From a virus, in the IMG/VR virus record IMGVR_UViG_3300030117_007612, positions 1-64,000 of that record: 64,000 bases of DNA, one strand, 5' to 3'. The position numbers and the translations under genes were made by a program. Positions 48,520 to 57,360 of this stretch are shown piece after piece (within the stretch, counting starts at the first letter, position 1; each line of letters starts with the position of its first letter). A model generated the notes under the pieces. That model did not search any database, was not told the origin of the DNA, and saw only the letters and a list, made by a program, of their open reading frames with translations.

Positions 48520-49143
48520 ATGTCTAATGTATTAGTGTGTGGTCGTGGAGAATCTTTAAACACAATCGGAGAACTAAAGGGCGATTATGATTGTGTCATA
48601 TTGCTTAATGAATTTAATCGTTTCGCCCGAGAGAGCCCCCAGATAGCCGAATTTCTACAAGGTAAAAAAATTATCCAGTTCCTGAACATAACCGAGGGAG
48701 GTCTTGATCAAGAATTTATTAATTATTTTAATATTCGTGACGTGTATGTAACGCGCTTAGGTCCAGATGGTAAAGATTTTGCGTCGTGGTGGCGTCAGCC
48801 TAGGCACCACCGGGTACCCGAATCATTCGGAATACAGTGCAGGTACCAACCACCGGAACTGGAACCTTATATGAATATTGTTGAAAATTCCTCTGATGTT
48901 GCTTTGTTGTTTTCTTTGTTGTCTTTAAATGCTAAAAACATTGATATTATCGGTGTTGATTTCTATGAAGCAGAGTATTTCCTAGGACATAGCGAGCCAG
49001 ACATACAGGACGAAGACGATACAAAGCGCATCATGGGTGCTCACAAGAAGATAGTTTCTTTATTCCCAGAGACAAATTTTAGGTATTATACAAGATCTTC
49101 TTTTGATGCTGAAAAGGAAAATTGCGTTTCTGTGAGAGTGTGA
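48520..49143 (+). CDS. possible GT-A/GT42-like sugar-transfer protein
   Basis: 207 aa. 'VLVCGRGESLNTIGELKGDYDCVILLNEFNRF', split as 'VLVCGRGESLNTI' and 'DCVILLNEFNRF', and 'KNIDIIGVDFYEAEYF' recall the layout of GT42 sialyltransferases and DUF115-type proteins (G-x-G-x-S-L loop then N-x-F). The match is weak; it could also be another nucleotide-sugar-binding protein. Overlaps the first sulfotransferase (TGATG). Confidence 0.5.
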   Translation: MSNVLVCGRGESLNTIGELKGDYDCVILLNEFNRFARESPQIAEFLQGKKIIQFLNITEGGLDQEFINYFNIRDVYVTRLGPDGKDFASWWRQPRHHRVPESFGIQCRYQPPELEPYMNIVENSSDVALLFSLLSLNAKNIDIIGVDFYEAEYFLGHSEPDIQDEDDTKRIMGAHKKIVSLFPETNFRYYTRSSFDAEKENCVSVRV

Positions 49144-49754
49144 TGTCATTTGTCGATGAAGATCATAAATTGTGCTTCATACACGTCCCAAAGGCTGCTG
49201 GCACCAGTGTGTCTTCGGCGTTAAAAAAAAATTTACTGGCTGTGCATCGATGCAGCGCTGATCGGTGGTCGGGCAGCGGATGTAGTACATTATTAGACTA
49301 TCAGAAAGATTTCAACAGACTCCCTGACTGGTCGTTTGCGATAATTAGGAATCCTTACGAGAGGTGCTTGTCTGACTGGACTTTCACACGATGCGCCGTT
49401 CTTCCCGAACTTCGGTACCGAGATGACTGGAGAGAATATTTGGATAATTGTCAAAGTTTGAATTGGAGCGCTTTACATCTCGCCGGCGATGATTCCGCAT
49501 ATGTCGGTGCGTGCCCGTCTCATTGTTTTGTTTCTATTAATGGTGAAATAAAGGTTGACACATTAATCAAAATGGAAAATATAAACAAAGTGCCACAAAC
49601 TATATGGGAAAAAACTGGTATCAGATTAGGCAAGATTCCTAGTCTAAATATAACCAACTCAATTAGGTTTATGGAACTATTAATGGACGAGGAATCAAAA
49701 AGAATTATACGAGAGATATATGCAAAAGACTTTGAATTATATGAGGGCGTGTGA
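49143..49754 (+). CDS. sulfotransferase, copy 1
   Basis: 203 aa from the ATG at 49143, the start that matches copy 2. 'LCFIHVPKAAGTSVSSAL' is the 5'-phosphosulfate-binding loop of PAPS-dependent sulfotransferases, and 'WSFAIIRNPYERCLSDW' the 3'-phosphate-binding motif (R-x6-S). Catalytic His is probably in 'LAVHRCS'. Transfers sulfate from PAPS to carbohydrate hydroxyls. Shares start and end motifs ('EIYAKDFELYEG') with copy 2. Confidence 0.85.
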   Translation: MSFVDEDHKLCFIHVPKAAGTSVSSALKKNLLAVHRCSADRWSGSGCSTLLDYQKDFNRLPDWSFAIIRNPYERCLSDWTFTRCAVLPELRYRDDWREYLDNCQSLNWSALHLAGDDSAYVGACPSHCFVSINGEIKVDTLIKMENINKVPQTIWEKTGIRLGKIPSLNITNSIRFMELLMDEESKRIIREIYAKDFELYEGV

Positions 49755-50485
49755 TGTCATTTGTTTCCGAAGACCATAAATTGTGTTTTATTCACATTCC
49801 AAAGTCTGCCGGCACAAGTATATCTAATAGTTTAGTTTCATTGCTGCGGTGCCTTCCCGGACAATCCCCCCCATGGGGAAGCCGCGGAATTGATGCCATC
49901 TTTGCCGGTCGCGGCCATGCTACAATCGCCGATTATTATACCATGTTTGATTCGTTGCCCGGCTGGTCCTTTTCAATGATTAGAGATCCGCACAAAAGAT
50001 GTATCTCAGCCTTCATGGTGCATCCGGATTATGGCAGGAAAATGATGACGAAAAGTTTTGCAAATAATGAATCTATGCTGTATTTTGCATGGGAAAAGTA
50101 TCTAGACTATTGCGACGTGATCTGCAAAGGGGATCCCCTTCTCGGGGGTGTCAGTACTCAGCCGGAATTGCTTATGAAAAATAGCCTACTTAATCGCAAT
50201 GGTAACAGGGTGTCTAATTTGGGCCCCGCAATACATGCTTTGCCTTGCTCATATTTTCTTTCAATTGATAATAAGGTGGTTGTAAATAATCTTATTAAAA
50301 TGAAGAATATTGAAAAAGTACCAAAAATTATTTCGAAAAATACCGGCATTAAAATAGGCGATATTTCTCATGAAAATAAATCCAATTCAAGTGATTTTGT
50401 GAAACTTCTTTTGGATAAAAAATCTAAACAACGCATACAAGAAATATATGCAAAAGACTTTGAATTATACGAGGGGGCCGAATGA
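49754..50485 (+). CDS. sulfotransferase, copy 2
   Basis: 243 aa from the ATG at 49754 (a GTG at 49751 is in frame). 'LCFIHIPKSAGTSISNSL' (PAPS loop) and 'WSFSMIRDPHKRCISAF' (3'-phosphate motif) correspond to copy 1, and both copies end 'IYAKDFELYEG'. Longer by about 40 residues in the middle. A tandem duplication with diverged acceptor region, so probably two different sulfation sites. Confidence 0.85.
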   Translation: MSFVSEDHKLCFIHIPKSAGTSISNSLVSLLRCLPGQSPPWGSRGIDAIFAGRGHATIADYYTMFDSLPGWSFSMIRDPHKRCISAFMVHPDYGRKMMTKSFANNESMLYFAWEKYLDYCDVICKGDPLLGGVSTQPELLMKNSLLNRNGNRVSNLGPAIHALPCSYFLSIDNKVVVNNLIKMKNIEKVPKIISKNTGIKIGDISHENKSNSSDFVKLLLDKKSKQRIQEIYAKDFELYEGAE

Positions 50486-52179
50486 GTAATAGAATTTTAC
50501 ATCCAAATGAATACATAAAGGATTTTCCATATGATTCCTTTGATGGAATGAAGATCACGTTTATTAACATGCCGCTGCGAGAAACAGCGCTTCCAAATGT
50601 TCCGCCTGAAGGGCCGGGAATCTTGGCTGCAATTGCAAGACGCTACGGCGCCGAACCCCACATCCTCGATTTAAATGGATACAGAATCAAAGATGAGTTA
50701 GCCAAAAAGCGCGGCTTACCAAATGGTCGACATATGACCTATGCTGAAGCAGAGGCGCTGATTGTTAAGCATTTAAACAATGTGGGAGATCAAGATGTCA
50801 TTGCCTTCTCGGGCAAAATTACAACACTGAGATGGCAAGAAGAAGTTGCAAAGATTGTTAAGAGGCATCAGCCAGATTGCTTCTTGGTTTCCGGCAACGG
50901 CTTGGCAACAGAAATTAAAACAGGTCTTTTCAAATGGATTCCTGAACTCGATGCCATTGGCAGATCAGAGGGCGATGACATTATTTTGCTCATTCTAAAT
51001 GATGCCATGGCAATTAAGAAGTATGGATTCGCGAAGGCGCTGAATTCAGATAAGCTCAGTCCATATTATCTCGGCGAGATTGACGGCAAGCATCGATTTA
51101 GGTATGAAGGAAATAGGCCTATAAACCTAGATAGTTTGCCGTCTGCTGCATTAGATTTGCTGGAATCGGATCCTTATGGCCATAACGTTTTAGAAGATTA
51201 TATTAATGTTCCGGTATGGGGCTTGGGAGCAAATAATAGCTCGGCAACACCATTTACTATGAAGAGAAGCCTAACCACCGTAAGCAGTCGTGGCTGTCCA
51301 TACGCGTGTGCATTCTGCTATCGAGGCTCGCAGGGTGAAAGAAACTATGGCGTAAGAGCAGTGGAAGATATTGCAACACAAGTACTGGGATACGTTGATA
51401 AGTACAACCTTGATTTCATAGGATTTCCAGATGACAACTTCGCAGTTAGCAAAAGGCGAGTTGCACAATTTCCAAAAGTGTTTAAAGAGTACGGATTAGA
51501 AAACATGCGCTGGGGTACTCATACTCGAATGGATGAAGCCGATGCGCGCATATTTGATATGTCTGAGTCTGGCTGCATTTACATTGGCTTCGGCGCCGAG
51601 TCTGCATCTGAACATACCCTGACGCTGATGAAGAAGGGTGGGTTTATTCTTAAGAACGGCCTTGTAACAAAAAACGTTAATGGCCGAAATTACGAGTTTC
51701 CGAAGACAATGGTTGATGCAATTGTAAATTGTAAAGAAGCAAATATTCACCCGAACTGCACTTGGATCATGGCATACCCCGGAGAGGATCTACAACATTT
51801 CCAAACCAGTGCTGCTTTCATACTTTGGCAAAGAGAATTCTGGACCAAGGGTCTGGCGCCGGGAACTGCTGAATACGACAATGCCTTCGCGGCAGTCAAC
51901 AGTAAAATGTTCACAGCAACAGCATACCCCGGCACTGAAATGTGGAATGTAGTCAAGCCCCAACTACAGAAACACTTTGAGATATCCTTTGACTTTTTAG
52001 GTAATCCTGTTTGTGATGATAACTTTCATCGTTACGTTTTGGAACTAGATGATGCCACAAAAGTCTTGAACGATAAAGACGGCAATCCAGTGAATTTTGG
52101 AGAAATGCCGATGGACACTTTCTTGCAGGCCCGGGAATATGTTGATAATGATCAAATTGAAAAGGTATTAGACTTATGA
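50482..52179 (+). CDS. B12-binding-type radical SAM enzyme
   Basis: 565 aa. The N-terminal third resembles a B12-binding Rossmann domain ('ITFINMPLRETALPNVPPEGPGILAAIARRYG', cut here to 'VPPEGPGILAAIARRYG'). The radical SAM core follows with 'SSRGCPYACAFCYRGSQG' (C-x3-C-x2-C at about 275-282) and 'DFIGFPDDNFAVSKRR'. The lower-ligand His loop of cobalamin domains is not clear. Could methylate or rearrange a sugar carbon or phosphonate. Coupled to both neighbours. Confidence 0.85.
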   Translation: MSNRILHPNEYIKDFPYDSFDGMKITFINMPLRETALPNVPPEGPGILAAIARRYGAEPHILDLNGYRIKDELAKKRGLPNGRHMTYAEAEALIVKHLNNVGDQDVIAFSGKITTLRWQEEVAKIVKRHQPDCFLVSGNGLATEIKTGLFKWIPELDAIGRSEGDDIILLILNDAMAIKKYGFAKALNSDKLSPYYLGEIDGKHRFRYEGNRPINLDSLPSAALDLLESDPYGHNVLEDYINVPVWGLGANNSSATPFTMKRSLTTVSSRGCPYACAFCYRGSQGERNYGVRAVEDIATQVLGYVDKYNLDFIGFPDDNFAVSKRRVAQFPKVFKEYGLENMRWGTHTRMDEADARIFDMSESGCIYIGFGAESASEHTLTLMKKGGFILKNGLVTKNVNGRNYEFPKTMVDAIVNCKEANIHPNCTWIMAYPGEDLQHFQTSAAFILWQREFWTKGLAPGTAEYDNAFAAVNSKMFTATAYPGTEMWNVVKPQLQKHFEISFDFLGNPVCDDNFHRYVLELDDATKVLNDKDGNPVNFGEMPMDTFLQAREYVDNDQIEKVLDL

Positions 52180-52961
52180 AAAAAGGTATTTTTATAACTG
52201 TGCGCACAAATTCTTCTCGACTGCCCAACAAAGCTTTGATGAAGATATGTGGCAAGCCTACAATTCAATATGCAATTGATCGAGCAAAACAATCCTCATG
52301 TGCGGATGTAATCGTGTTGTGCACCAGTACATCAAACAATGATGACGCATTGTGCGAAATAGCCCACAAGAATGGAATTGAATGTTTTCGCGGAAGCCTG
52401 ATTGATAAGATTGATCGTTGGCTTCAGGCGGCACTTGAATACAAAGTGGATTACTTTGTTAACATCGATGGCGACGATCTTTTTTGCGAACCAGAATTGA
52501 TTGATATGGCATTCGAGCAGCACGATAAAGAAGATCACGACTTTGTAAAGTGCGACGAAGAGAATCTTGTAGTGGGGGCATTCACCCTTGGCGCCAAGAC
52601 AACTGCAATACAGAAAGTGTGTGATATAAAAGACACTGAGGACACCGAGGCCGCGTGGCTTTATTTTTCTGACATGGATATTTTTAAAACTTCCTTGCTA
52701 GAGAACGTTCCAGAATCCTACAACAGACCAGACATCAGAGCAACGTTGGATTATTATGATGACTTTCTTTTCTTTAGTAATATAATTGAATACTTTGGCG
52801 CGCAAAAAAAATCTAGATTTTCTTTATTAGATGTGGTAAAATATGTTGACGAAAACCCAAGAGTGTTGGATATCAACCGAAATTGCCAGCAAGAATATTT
52901 AAACAATCAACAAAAATTAACAAAGCTAATTGTAAAAAAGGAGTATAATGAACGAGCATAA
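52176..52961 (+). CDS. SpsF/NeuA-like cytidylyltransferase
   Basis: 261 aa. 'GIFITVRTNSSRLPNKALMKICGKPTIQYAIDRA', given here as 'VRTNSSRLPNKALMKICGKP', is the R-x-x-S-x-R-L-P-x-K nucleotide-binding loop of CMP-sugar synthetases and SpsF. 'DYFVNIDGDDLFCEPELIDM' supplies the metal-binding D-x-D-D. With NeuB at 54616 it is the natural activator of a nonulosonic acid to its CMP form. It is nearer SpsF than classical NeuA. Confidence 0.82.
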   Translation: MKKGIFITVRTNSSRLPNKALMKICGKPTIQYAIDRAKQSSCADVIVLCTSTSNNDDALCEIAHKNGIECFRGSLIDKIDRWLQAALEYKVDYFVNIDGDDLFCEPELIDMAFEQHDKEDHDFVKCDEENLVVGAFTLGAKTTAIQKVCDIKDTEDTEAAWLYFSDMDIFKTSLLENVPESYNRPDIRATLDYYDDFLFFSNIIEYFGAQKKSRFSLLDVVKYVDENPRVLDINRNCQQEYLNNQQKLTKLIVKKEYNERA

Positions 52962-53934
52962 ATTGAAAGAAAGGGTGACGTACCAGTCCGGAGAATGGGT
53001 TCCGGAATCGCAAGCTTCCCTCCATATTTATGATTCACAGTTCATGTTTGGTGACGGTGTCTTTGAGATGGCAAGAACTTTTAACCACAAGTTTTTCATT
53101 CTTGATGAACATATCGACAGACTATTTCGCAGCATGCGATATCTGCAGATCCCGATTACCAAGACCAAACAGGAAGTTCGAGATTTGTGTGAAGAGGCCC
53201 TTGAAAGAAACATAGAACATTTCAAGCAATCTGGCGGTGGATTTACCGAAGAGTGTCGTATATTAATAAATGTATCTAGAGGACCTTTATCGATTTATCG
53301 CGAAGTGTTTGAATTAACTAAGGGTGAGAAATGGAATGAACCAAATTGGATTATCAATGTTTGGCCACTTAGCCGAACTTCCAAGACTCTATCACATTAT
53401 TTCGAAACAGGGGCAAATGCAATTATACCCTCACAAAGACAGATCCCTTCGCGACTGCTTGAGAACAAAGTAAAAAATAGAAGTAGAATGCACTATCAAA
53501 TGGCAAACTTACAAGTTAAACCCTTCGGAAAAGATGCAATACCTCTGCTTTTAGATGAAGACGGCTTTGTAACTGAGAGCACCGGAGCAAACTTTTTGAT
53601 GATCAAGGACGGTAAGCTAATCGCACCTGAGTTAAGAAACATGTTGCGAGGCTCTAGTATGATGTATATTTTGGAAACGATCGCACCTCAAATTAATTTG
53701 GAGGTTGTGCACAAGAATTTTGAGCCTTACGATGTCATGCAGTGTGACGAGGCAATGTTTACAGGTACGTTCGTCAATTTGCTCCCTTGTAACCGTTTAA
53801 ACGGCGAATATTTCAATAATAACGTAAAAAACAGCCCAATTGGGCCAATAACACGCCAAATTTGCGACACTTGGTCAGAAAATGTGGGTCTAAATTTCAT
53901 CGAACAAATGCAATATTGGGCTAATAATTGGTAA
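52948..53934 (+). CDS. class IV PLP aminotransferase (IlvE/DAAT-like)
   Basis: 328 aa. 'HIYDSQFMFGDGVFEMART', 'LDEHIDRLFRSM' and 'TESTGANFLMIKDG' are fold-type IV hallmarks. The PLP Lys lies in 'LLENKVKNRSRMHYQMANLQ', as in 'K-x-x-x-Y' regions of the family. Normally transfers amino groups of branched-chain or D-amino acids. In a sugar cluster it may supply an amino acid amide or an amino donor. Unusual among sugar-cassette aminotransferases. Confidence 0.85.
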   Translation: MNEHKLKERVTYQSGEWVPESQASLHIYDSQFMFGDGVFEMARTFNHKFFILDEHIDRLFRSMRYLQIPITKTKQEVRDLCEEALERNIEHFKQSGGGFTEECRILINVSRGPLSIYREVFELTKGEKWNEPNWIINVWPLSRTSKTLSHYFETGANAIIPSQRQIPSRLLENKVKNRSRMHYQMANLQVKPFGKDAIPLLLDEDGFVTESTGANFLMIKDGKLIAPELRNMLRGSSMMYILETIAPQINLEVVHKNFEPYDVMQCDEAMFTGTFVNLLPCNRLNGEYFNNNVKNSPIGPITRQICDTWSENVGLNFIEQMQYWANNW

Positions 53935-53938
53935 ATTT

Positions 53939-54622
53939 ATGAATAAAAGAATCATCATTACAGGCTCAGAGGGCCTTTTAGGAACAGAAATAAGCAGATA
54001 TTTGGAAGAATCGGGCAACACTGTGATTCGGTGCGACCTACAATTGGGTCATGATCTAACTGATGAGCAATTTGTTAAAGATTTTTTTGAAAAAAACAAG
54101 GCAGACTGCCTAGTAAACACTTATGCTATTAATCCACATGTTGGTACTGAGGACGAATCGACAAATATGTTCAATATCGACCTAGAATCTTTGAATCAAT
54201 ACCTTCAAGTTAACCTACTTAGCTTGTTTTCTGTATGCAGGGAGTTTGCCAAGAGCAATGAGAATGGTTCGATAGTTAATTTTTCATCCACTTATGGTGT
54301 TGTTTCCCCCAATCCTGCGTTATATGATGAAGGAAAGGAAAAACACATCGGCTATTGCATATCAAAATCAGGTGTAATCCAAATGACACGATACCTAGCG
54401 GTGCATCTGGCGCCCAAGTTCCGTGTAAATTGTGTTGCGCCCGGAGGATGTGGCATGAACACTGGCGAAGAATTTGTAAAGTTGTATGCTGATAAGACGC
54501 CAATGAAAAGAATGATGAACGTCGATGAACTAAACGGAATAATTGAATATCTTTGCTCTGATAAATCAACCTATACCACGGGTGCAAACATTAACGTCGA
54601 CGGAGGCTGGACGATATGGTAA
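53939..54622 (+). CDS. classical SDR oxidoreductase
   Basis: 227 aa. 'IIITGSEGLLGTEISRYL' (G-x3-G-x-G), 'INPHVG' in place of NNAG, 'SIVNFSSTYGVV' and 'YCISKSGVIQMTRYLA' (Y-x3-K), and 'TTGANINVDGGW' at the end. SDRs of this type accompany NeuB in nonulosonic acid loci, probably reducing a keto-sugar intermediate. Its end overlaps the NeuB start by seven bases. Confidence 0.85.
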   Translation: MNKRIIITGSEGLLGTEISRYLEESGNTVIRCDLQLGHDLTDEQFVKDFFEKNKADCLVNTYAINPHVGTEDESTNMFNIDLESLNQYLQVNLLSLFSVCREFAKSNENGSIVNFSSTYGVVSPNPALYDEGKEKHIGYCISKSGVIQMTRYLAVHLAPKFRVNCVAPGGCGMNTGEEFVKLYADKTPMKRMMNVDELNGIIEYLCSDKSTYTTGANINVDGGWTIW

Positions 54623-55464
54623 ACTTTAAGGACATTCAAAAACCCTATTTTATTGGTGAGATTGGAATCAACCACAATGGAGATTTACAAATTGCAAAGA
54701 AGCTGATTGACGCTGTTTGCGCGTGTAGTTGGGATTGTGCAAAATTTCAAAAAAGAAATCCTGATGTTTGCGTACCAGAACATCAAAAGAGCGTACCGAG
54801 GGAAACACCTTGGGGCACAATGACATATCTGGATTATAAACATCGTATTGAATTTGAGAAAAAGGAATATGATTATATTGATAATTACTCAAAGCAAAAA
54901 CCAATTGACTGGACCGCGTCAGTGTGGGATTTAGATAGTCTAGATTTTATGACTCAATATGACGTACCCTTCTTAAAAATTCCATCTGCTAAGATCACAA
55001 GCTTGGATTTGTTGGCCGAGTCGGCAAAGTCTGGTATACCAATTATTATGTCTACTGGAATGTCAGAGCTTCGCGAGGTAGACACTGCCGTCAATGAAGT
55101 TTTAAAACACACCGACAACCTTGTCCTGATGCACACTAATTCAAGCTATCCTTCTCCAGAAAGTGAATTAAACTTGAGCTTGATCCCATTTTATAAAGAA
55201 AGATATGATTGTGTTATTGGTTATTCGGGCCACGAAATGGACCTAGAGCCAACAGTAGTGGCAGTAGTTTTGGGAGCAAAGGTGATTGAGCGACACATTA
55301 CACTGTCACATGACATGTGGGGAACAGATCAAAAATCAAGTTTGGAGGTTATTGCAATGGATATGCTATACAAAAGAATCAAAAACATTGATATAATGAT
55401 AGGTGAACCAATTAAGCATGTCACAAAAAGTGAAGTTCCAATCAAGAAAAAATTAAGAGGATAG
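54616..55464 (+). CDS. neuB: NeuB-family nonulosonic acid synthase, lacking the SAF domain
   Basis: 282 aa. 'PYFIGEIGINHNGDLQIAKK' (E-I-G-x-N-H-x-G), 'AKFQKRNPD', 'FLKIPSAKIT', 'MSTGMSELREVD' and 'VIGYSGHEMDLEP' are NeuB TIM-barrel motifs, with metal-binding His 'VIERHITL'. It ends after 'KSEVPIKKKLRG', so the C-terminal antifreeze-like SAF domain of about 60 residues is absent. Catalyses condensation of phosphoenolpyruvate with an N-acyl sugar. SAF-less members exist and may rely on dimers differently. Confidence 0.9.
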   Translation: MVNFKDIQKPYFIGEIGINHNGDLQIAKKLIDAVCACSWDCAKFQKRNPDVCVPEHQKSVPRETPWGTMTYLDYKHRIEFEKKEYDYIDNYSKQKPIDWTASVWDLDSLDFMTQYDVPFLKIPSAKITSLDLLAESAKSGIPIIMSTGMSELREVDTAVNEVLKHTDNLVLMHTNSSYPSPESELNLSLIPFYKERYDCVIGYSGHEMDLEPTVVAVVLGAKVIERHITLSHDMWGTDQKSSLEVIAMDMLYKRIKNIDIMIGEPIKHVTKSEVPIKKKLRG

Positions 55465-55465
55465 C

Positions 55466-55801
55466 ATGGTAATTTACGTAGATATTGATGAAACAATTTG
55501 CAATACCCCTGAGAGTAGGGACTATTCTGAAGCAAAACCAATTAAAGAAAACATCAACAAAATTAATGATTTATATGATGAAGGGCATGAAATTGTCTAT
55601 TGGACTGCTCGTGGCACGTTAACCGGGAAAGATTGGACAGAAGTAACCAAAAAGCAATTTAAAGAGTGGGGAGTTAAGTATCACGATTTAAAGCTCAAGA
55701 AGCCTTTCTACGATCTTTTTATTGATGACCGGGCAATTAATTCTGATATGTATTTTCAAAATAATAACAGAAAGGGAGACGTAAATTGGCAATGGACTTG
55801 A
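55466..55801 (+). CDS. HAD-like phosphatase of capsule-biosynthesis type
   Basis: 111 aa, small HAD. 'VIYVDIDETICNT' (D-x-D-x-T), 'IVYWTARGTLTG' (motif II Thr) and 'DLFIDDRAINSD' (motif IV) are intact. The length matches hydrolases of the BcbF/KdsC-like capsule group. It could dephosphorylate the nonulosonic acid 9-phosphate or a phospho-sugar precursor for NeuB. Confidence 0.85.
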   Translation: MVIYVDIDETICNTPESRDYSEAKPIKENINKINDLYDEGHEIVYWTARGTLTGKDWTEVTKKQFKEWGVKYHDLKLKKPFYDLFIDDRAINSDMYFQNNNRKGDVNWQWT

Positions 55802-56082
55802 GACAATACTACAAATATTATCTTACCCTCCACCAAAACATAAATTGCCGGCGACTTCACTTTGCGGGTCAATGGGTTACACTGTTCTTTTTATTTTGGG
55901 TATTGTATACAAATACTCTATACTTGTTGCCCTTGGCGTTGTTTGTGATATATCCATTTGCATGGACCGGTCATTTCTTTTTTGAAAAAAATGAGCCCGC
56001 TGCTTTTAAGGCGCCAGTCAAGGCCAAGATATGCGATTGGATTATGTTTAAAGATATCATCTTGGGGAGAATTAAAATATGA
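55786..56082 (+). CDS. Mpo1-like (DUF962) membrane protein
   Basis: 98 aa. 'YYLTLHQNINCRRLHFAGQW' and 'FAWTGHFFFEKNEPAAFKAP' are the paired H-x-x-x-N-x-x-x-x-H and G-H-x-x-x-E-x-N-x-P motifs of DUF962. Two hydrophobic segments (about 27-41, 45-62) lie between them. Yeast Mpo1 is an iron-dependent dioxygenase of 2-hydroxy fatty acids. A bacterial or phage function is not known; here lipid modification linked to the glycan is possible. Confidence 0.82.
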   Translation: MAMDLRQYYKYYLTLHQNINCRRLHFAGQWVTLFFLFWVLYTNTLYLLPLALFVIYPFAWTGHFFFEKNEPAAFKAPVKAKICDWIMFKDIILGRIKI

Positions 56083-56999
56083 TTAACCTGATGCACGTTA
56101 ACGATTACATCATCGACACCAGCAAATTCCGCCCGCTACTACATGATAAGATCGTTGATGAGTTTGAACAAAATATAGCGGACTTTGTTGGGGCTAAGTA
56201 TGCATGCTCATTTCACAGCGCCACAATGGCAATATTCTTAGCGTTGGTTGAAAAGTCTCGGGAGACAATTATAATCCCCAGTGTTATACCACCCGTTGTA
56301 GCAAACGCCATCCTGTGTTCTGGTCATGGTCTAGGCTATCGTGACGATGTAAATTGGGTCGGAAACTCCTACATCCTTCACCAATTTGAGGATCATAAAA
56401 TTATTGATTCTGCCCAGCAGCTTACAGAGAACCAGTTTAAAGAACAGGCTAATGATGAGGACTTAATGATTTTTAGTTTTTATCCTACAAAGCCTGTAGG
56501 TAGTAGCGATGGTGGCCTAATTGTGTCTAATGACAAGGAAAAGATTGACCGGTTGAGAATTTTATCTAGAAATGGAATGTCTCTTGAAAAGAATAGCTGG
56601 GAAAGAAACATACTTTTGCCCGGCTGGAAGATGTATATGAATTCAATTCAGGCTTATATTGCTTATGAAAACTTTAAGAAACTTGAATCAAAAACAAAAA
56701 GGTATAATGAAATTAGAGAAGAGTATAATAGCGCCTTTGACAAAAACAATACAAGTCTCCATCTTTATAGATTAAATGTTGAAGATAACGATTCCTTTGT
56801 TTTAGATATGAAAGAGAAAGGAATCCAGTGTGGAATTCATTATAAAGCAATTCACTTAATGGGCGCATACTCTCGGGCCGGCCTAGATTTGCCAAAATCC
56901 GAGCAAGAAAGTAGAACAACGATCAGTATTCCATACCATGAGATGCTCACGGATGAACAGGTGGAGACTGTTATTAAGGAGATTAAAAATGTTATCTGA
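56079..56999 (+). CDS. DegT/DnrJ/EryC1-type sugar aminotransferase
   Basis: 306 aa, shorter than the usual 370-390. 'ADFVGAKYACSFHSATMAIFLAL' (PLP phosphate region), 'IFSFYPTKPVGSSDGGLIVS' with the PLP Lys, and 'GWKMYMNSIQAYIAYENFKKLE' are diagnostic. It transfers an amino group to a keto-sugar nucleotide. Overlaps the FdtA-like cupin gene, its usual source of 3-keto substrate. Confidence 0.88.
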   Translation: MINLMHVNDYIIDTSKFRPLLHDKIVDEFEQNIADFVGAKYACSFHSATMAIFLALVEKSRETIIIPSVIPPVVANAILCSGHGLGYRDDVNWVGNSYILHQFEDHKIIDSAQQLTENQFKEQANDEDLMIFSFYPTKPVGSSDGGLIVSNDKEKIDRLRILSRNGMSLEKNSWERNILLPGWKMYMNSIQAYIAYENFKKLESKTKRYNEIREEYNSAFDKNNTSLHLYRLNVEDNDSFVLDMKEKGIQCGIHYKAIHLMGAYSRAGLDLPKSEQESRTTISIPYHEMLTDEQVETVIKEIKNVI

Positions 57000-57360
57000 G
57001 AACGGAACAAAAGAAACAGGCATCCTACGCTATATGGAACTGACCGATTTGAAATTTATCCCTAGAAGAATGTATTATATTACTGATACACCAAAGGGAG
57101 AAATTAGAGGAAAACATGGCCACTACGACGATCAGCAATATCTATTCTGCCTTCAAGGCGAGATAAAAGTAGAACTACACTCTATTAAAGAAGTGCGCAC
57201 GGTCTGGATGCGCGCCGGCGATGTTGTGTTTCTTGATAGAATGGTGTGGTCACAACAGCAGTATTTAACCGGCAACGACATTTTGTTGGTACTGTGTTCT
57301 ACGGCATTCGACAAAAAAGACTATATCACAGATATCAATGAGATAACGGGTGATAAATAA
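56989..57360 (+). CDS. FdtA/WxcM-like cupin sugar ketoisomerase
   Basis: 123 aa from the ATG at 56989, overlapping the DegT gene by 11 bases. 'PRRMYYITDTPKGEIRGKHGHYDDQQYLFCLQGEIKVEL', quoted as 'RGKHGHYDDQQYLFCLQGE', contains the H-x-H and the beta pattern of dTDP-4-oxo-6-deoxyglucose 3,4-ketoisomerases. With DegT it would give a 3-amino-3,6-dideoxy sugar. Confidence 0.85.
   Translation: MLSENGTKETGILRYMELTDLKFIPRRMYYITDTPKGEIRGKHGHYDDQQYLFCLQGEIKVELHSIKEVRTVWMRAGDVVFLDRMVWSQQQYLTGNDILLVLCSTAFDKKDYITDINEITGDK

Noticed and set aside
48520-49143. Confident assignment as a sialyltransferase next to the nonulosonic pathway
   Set aside because: Only a G-x-G-x-S-L loop and an N-x-F are similar; other expected motifs are missing, so it is kept as a weak call.
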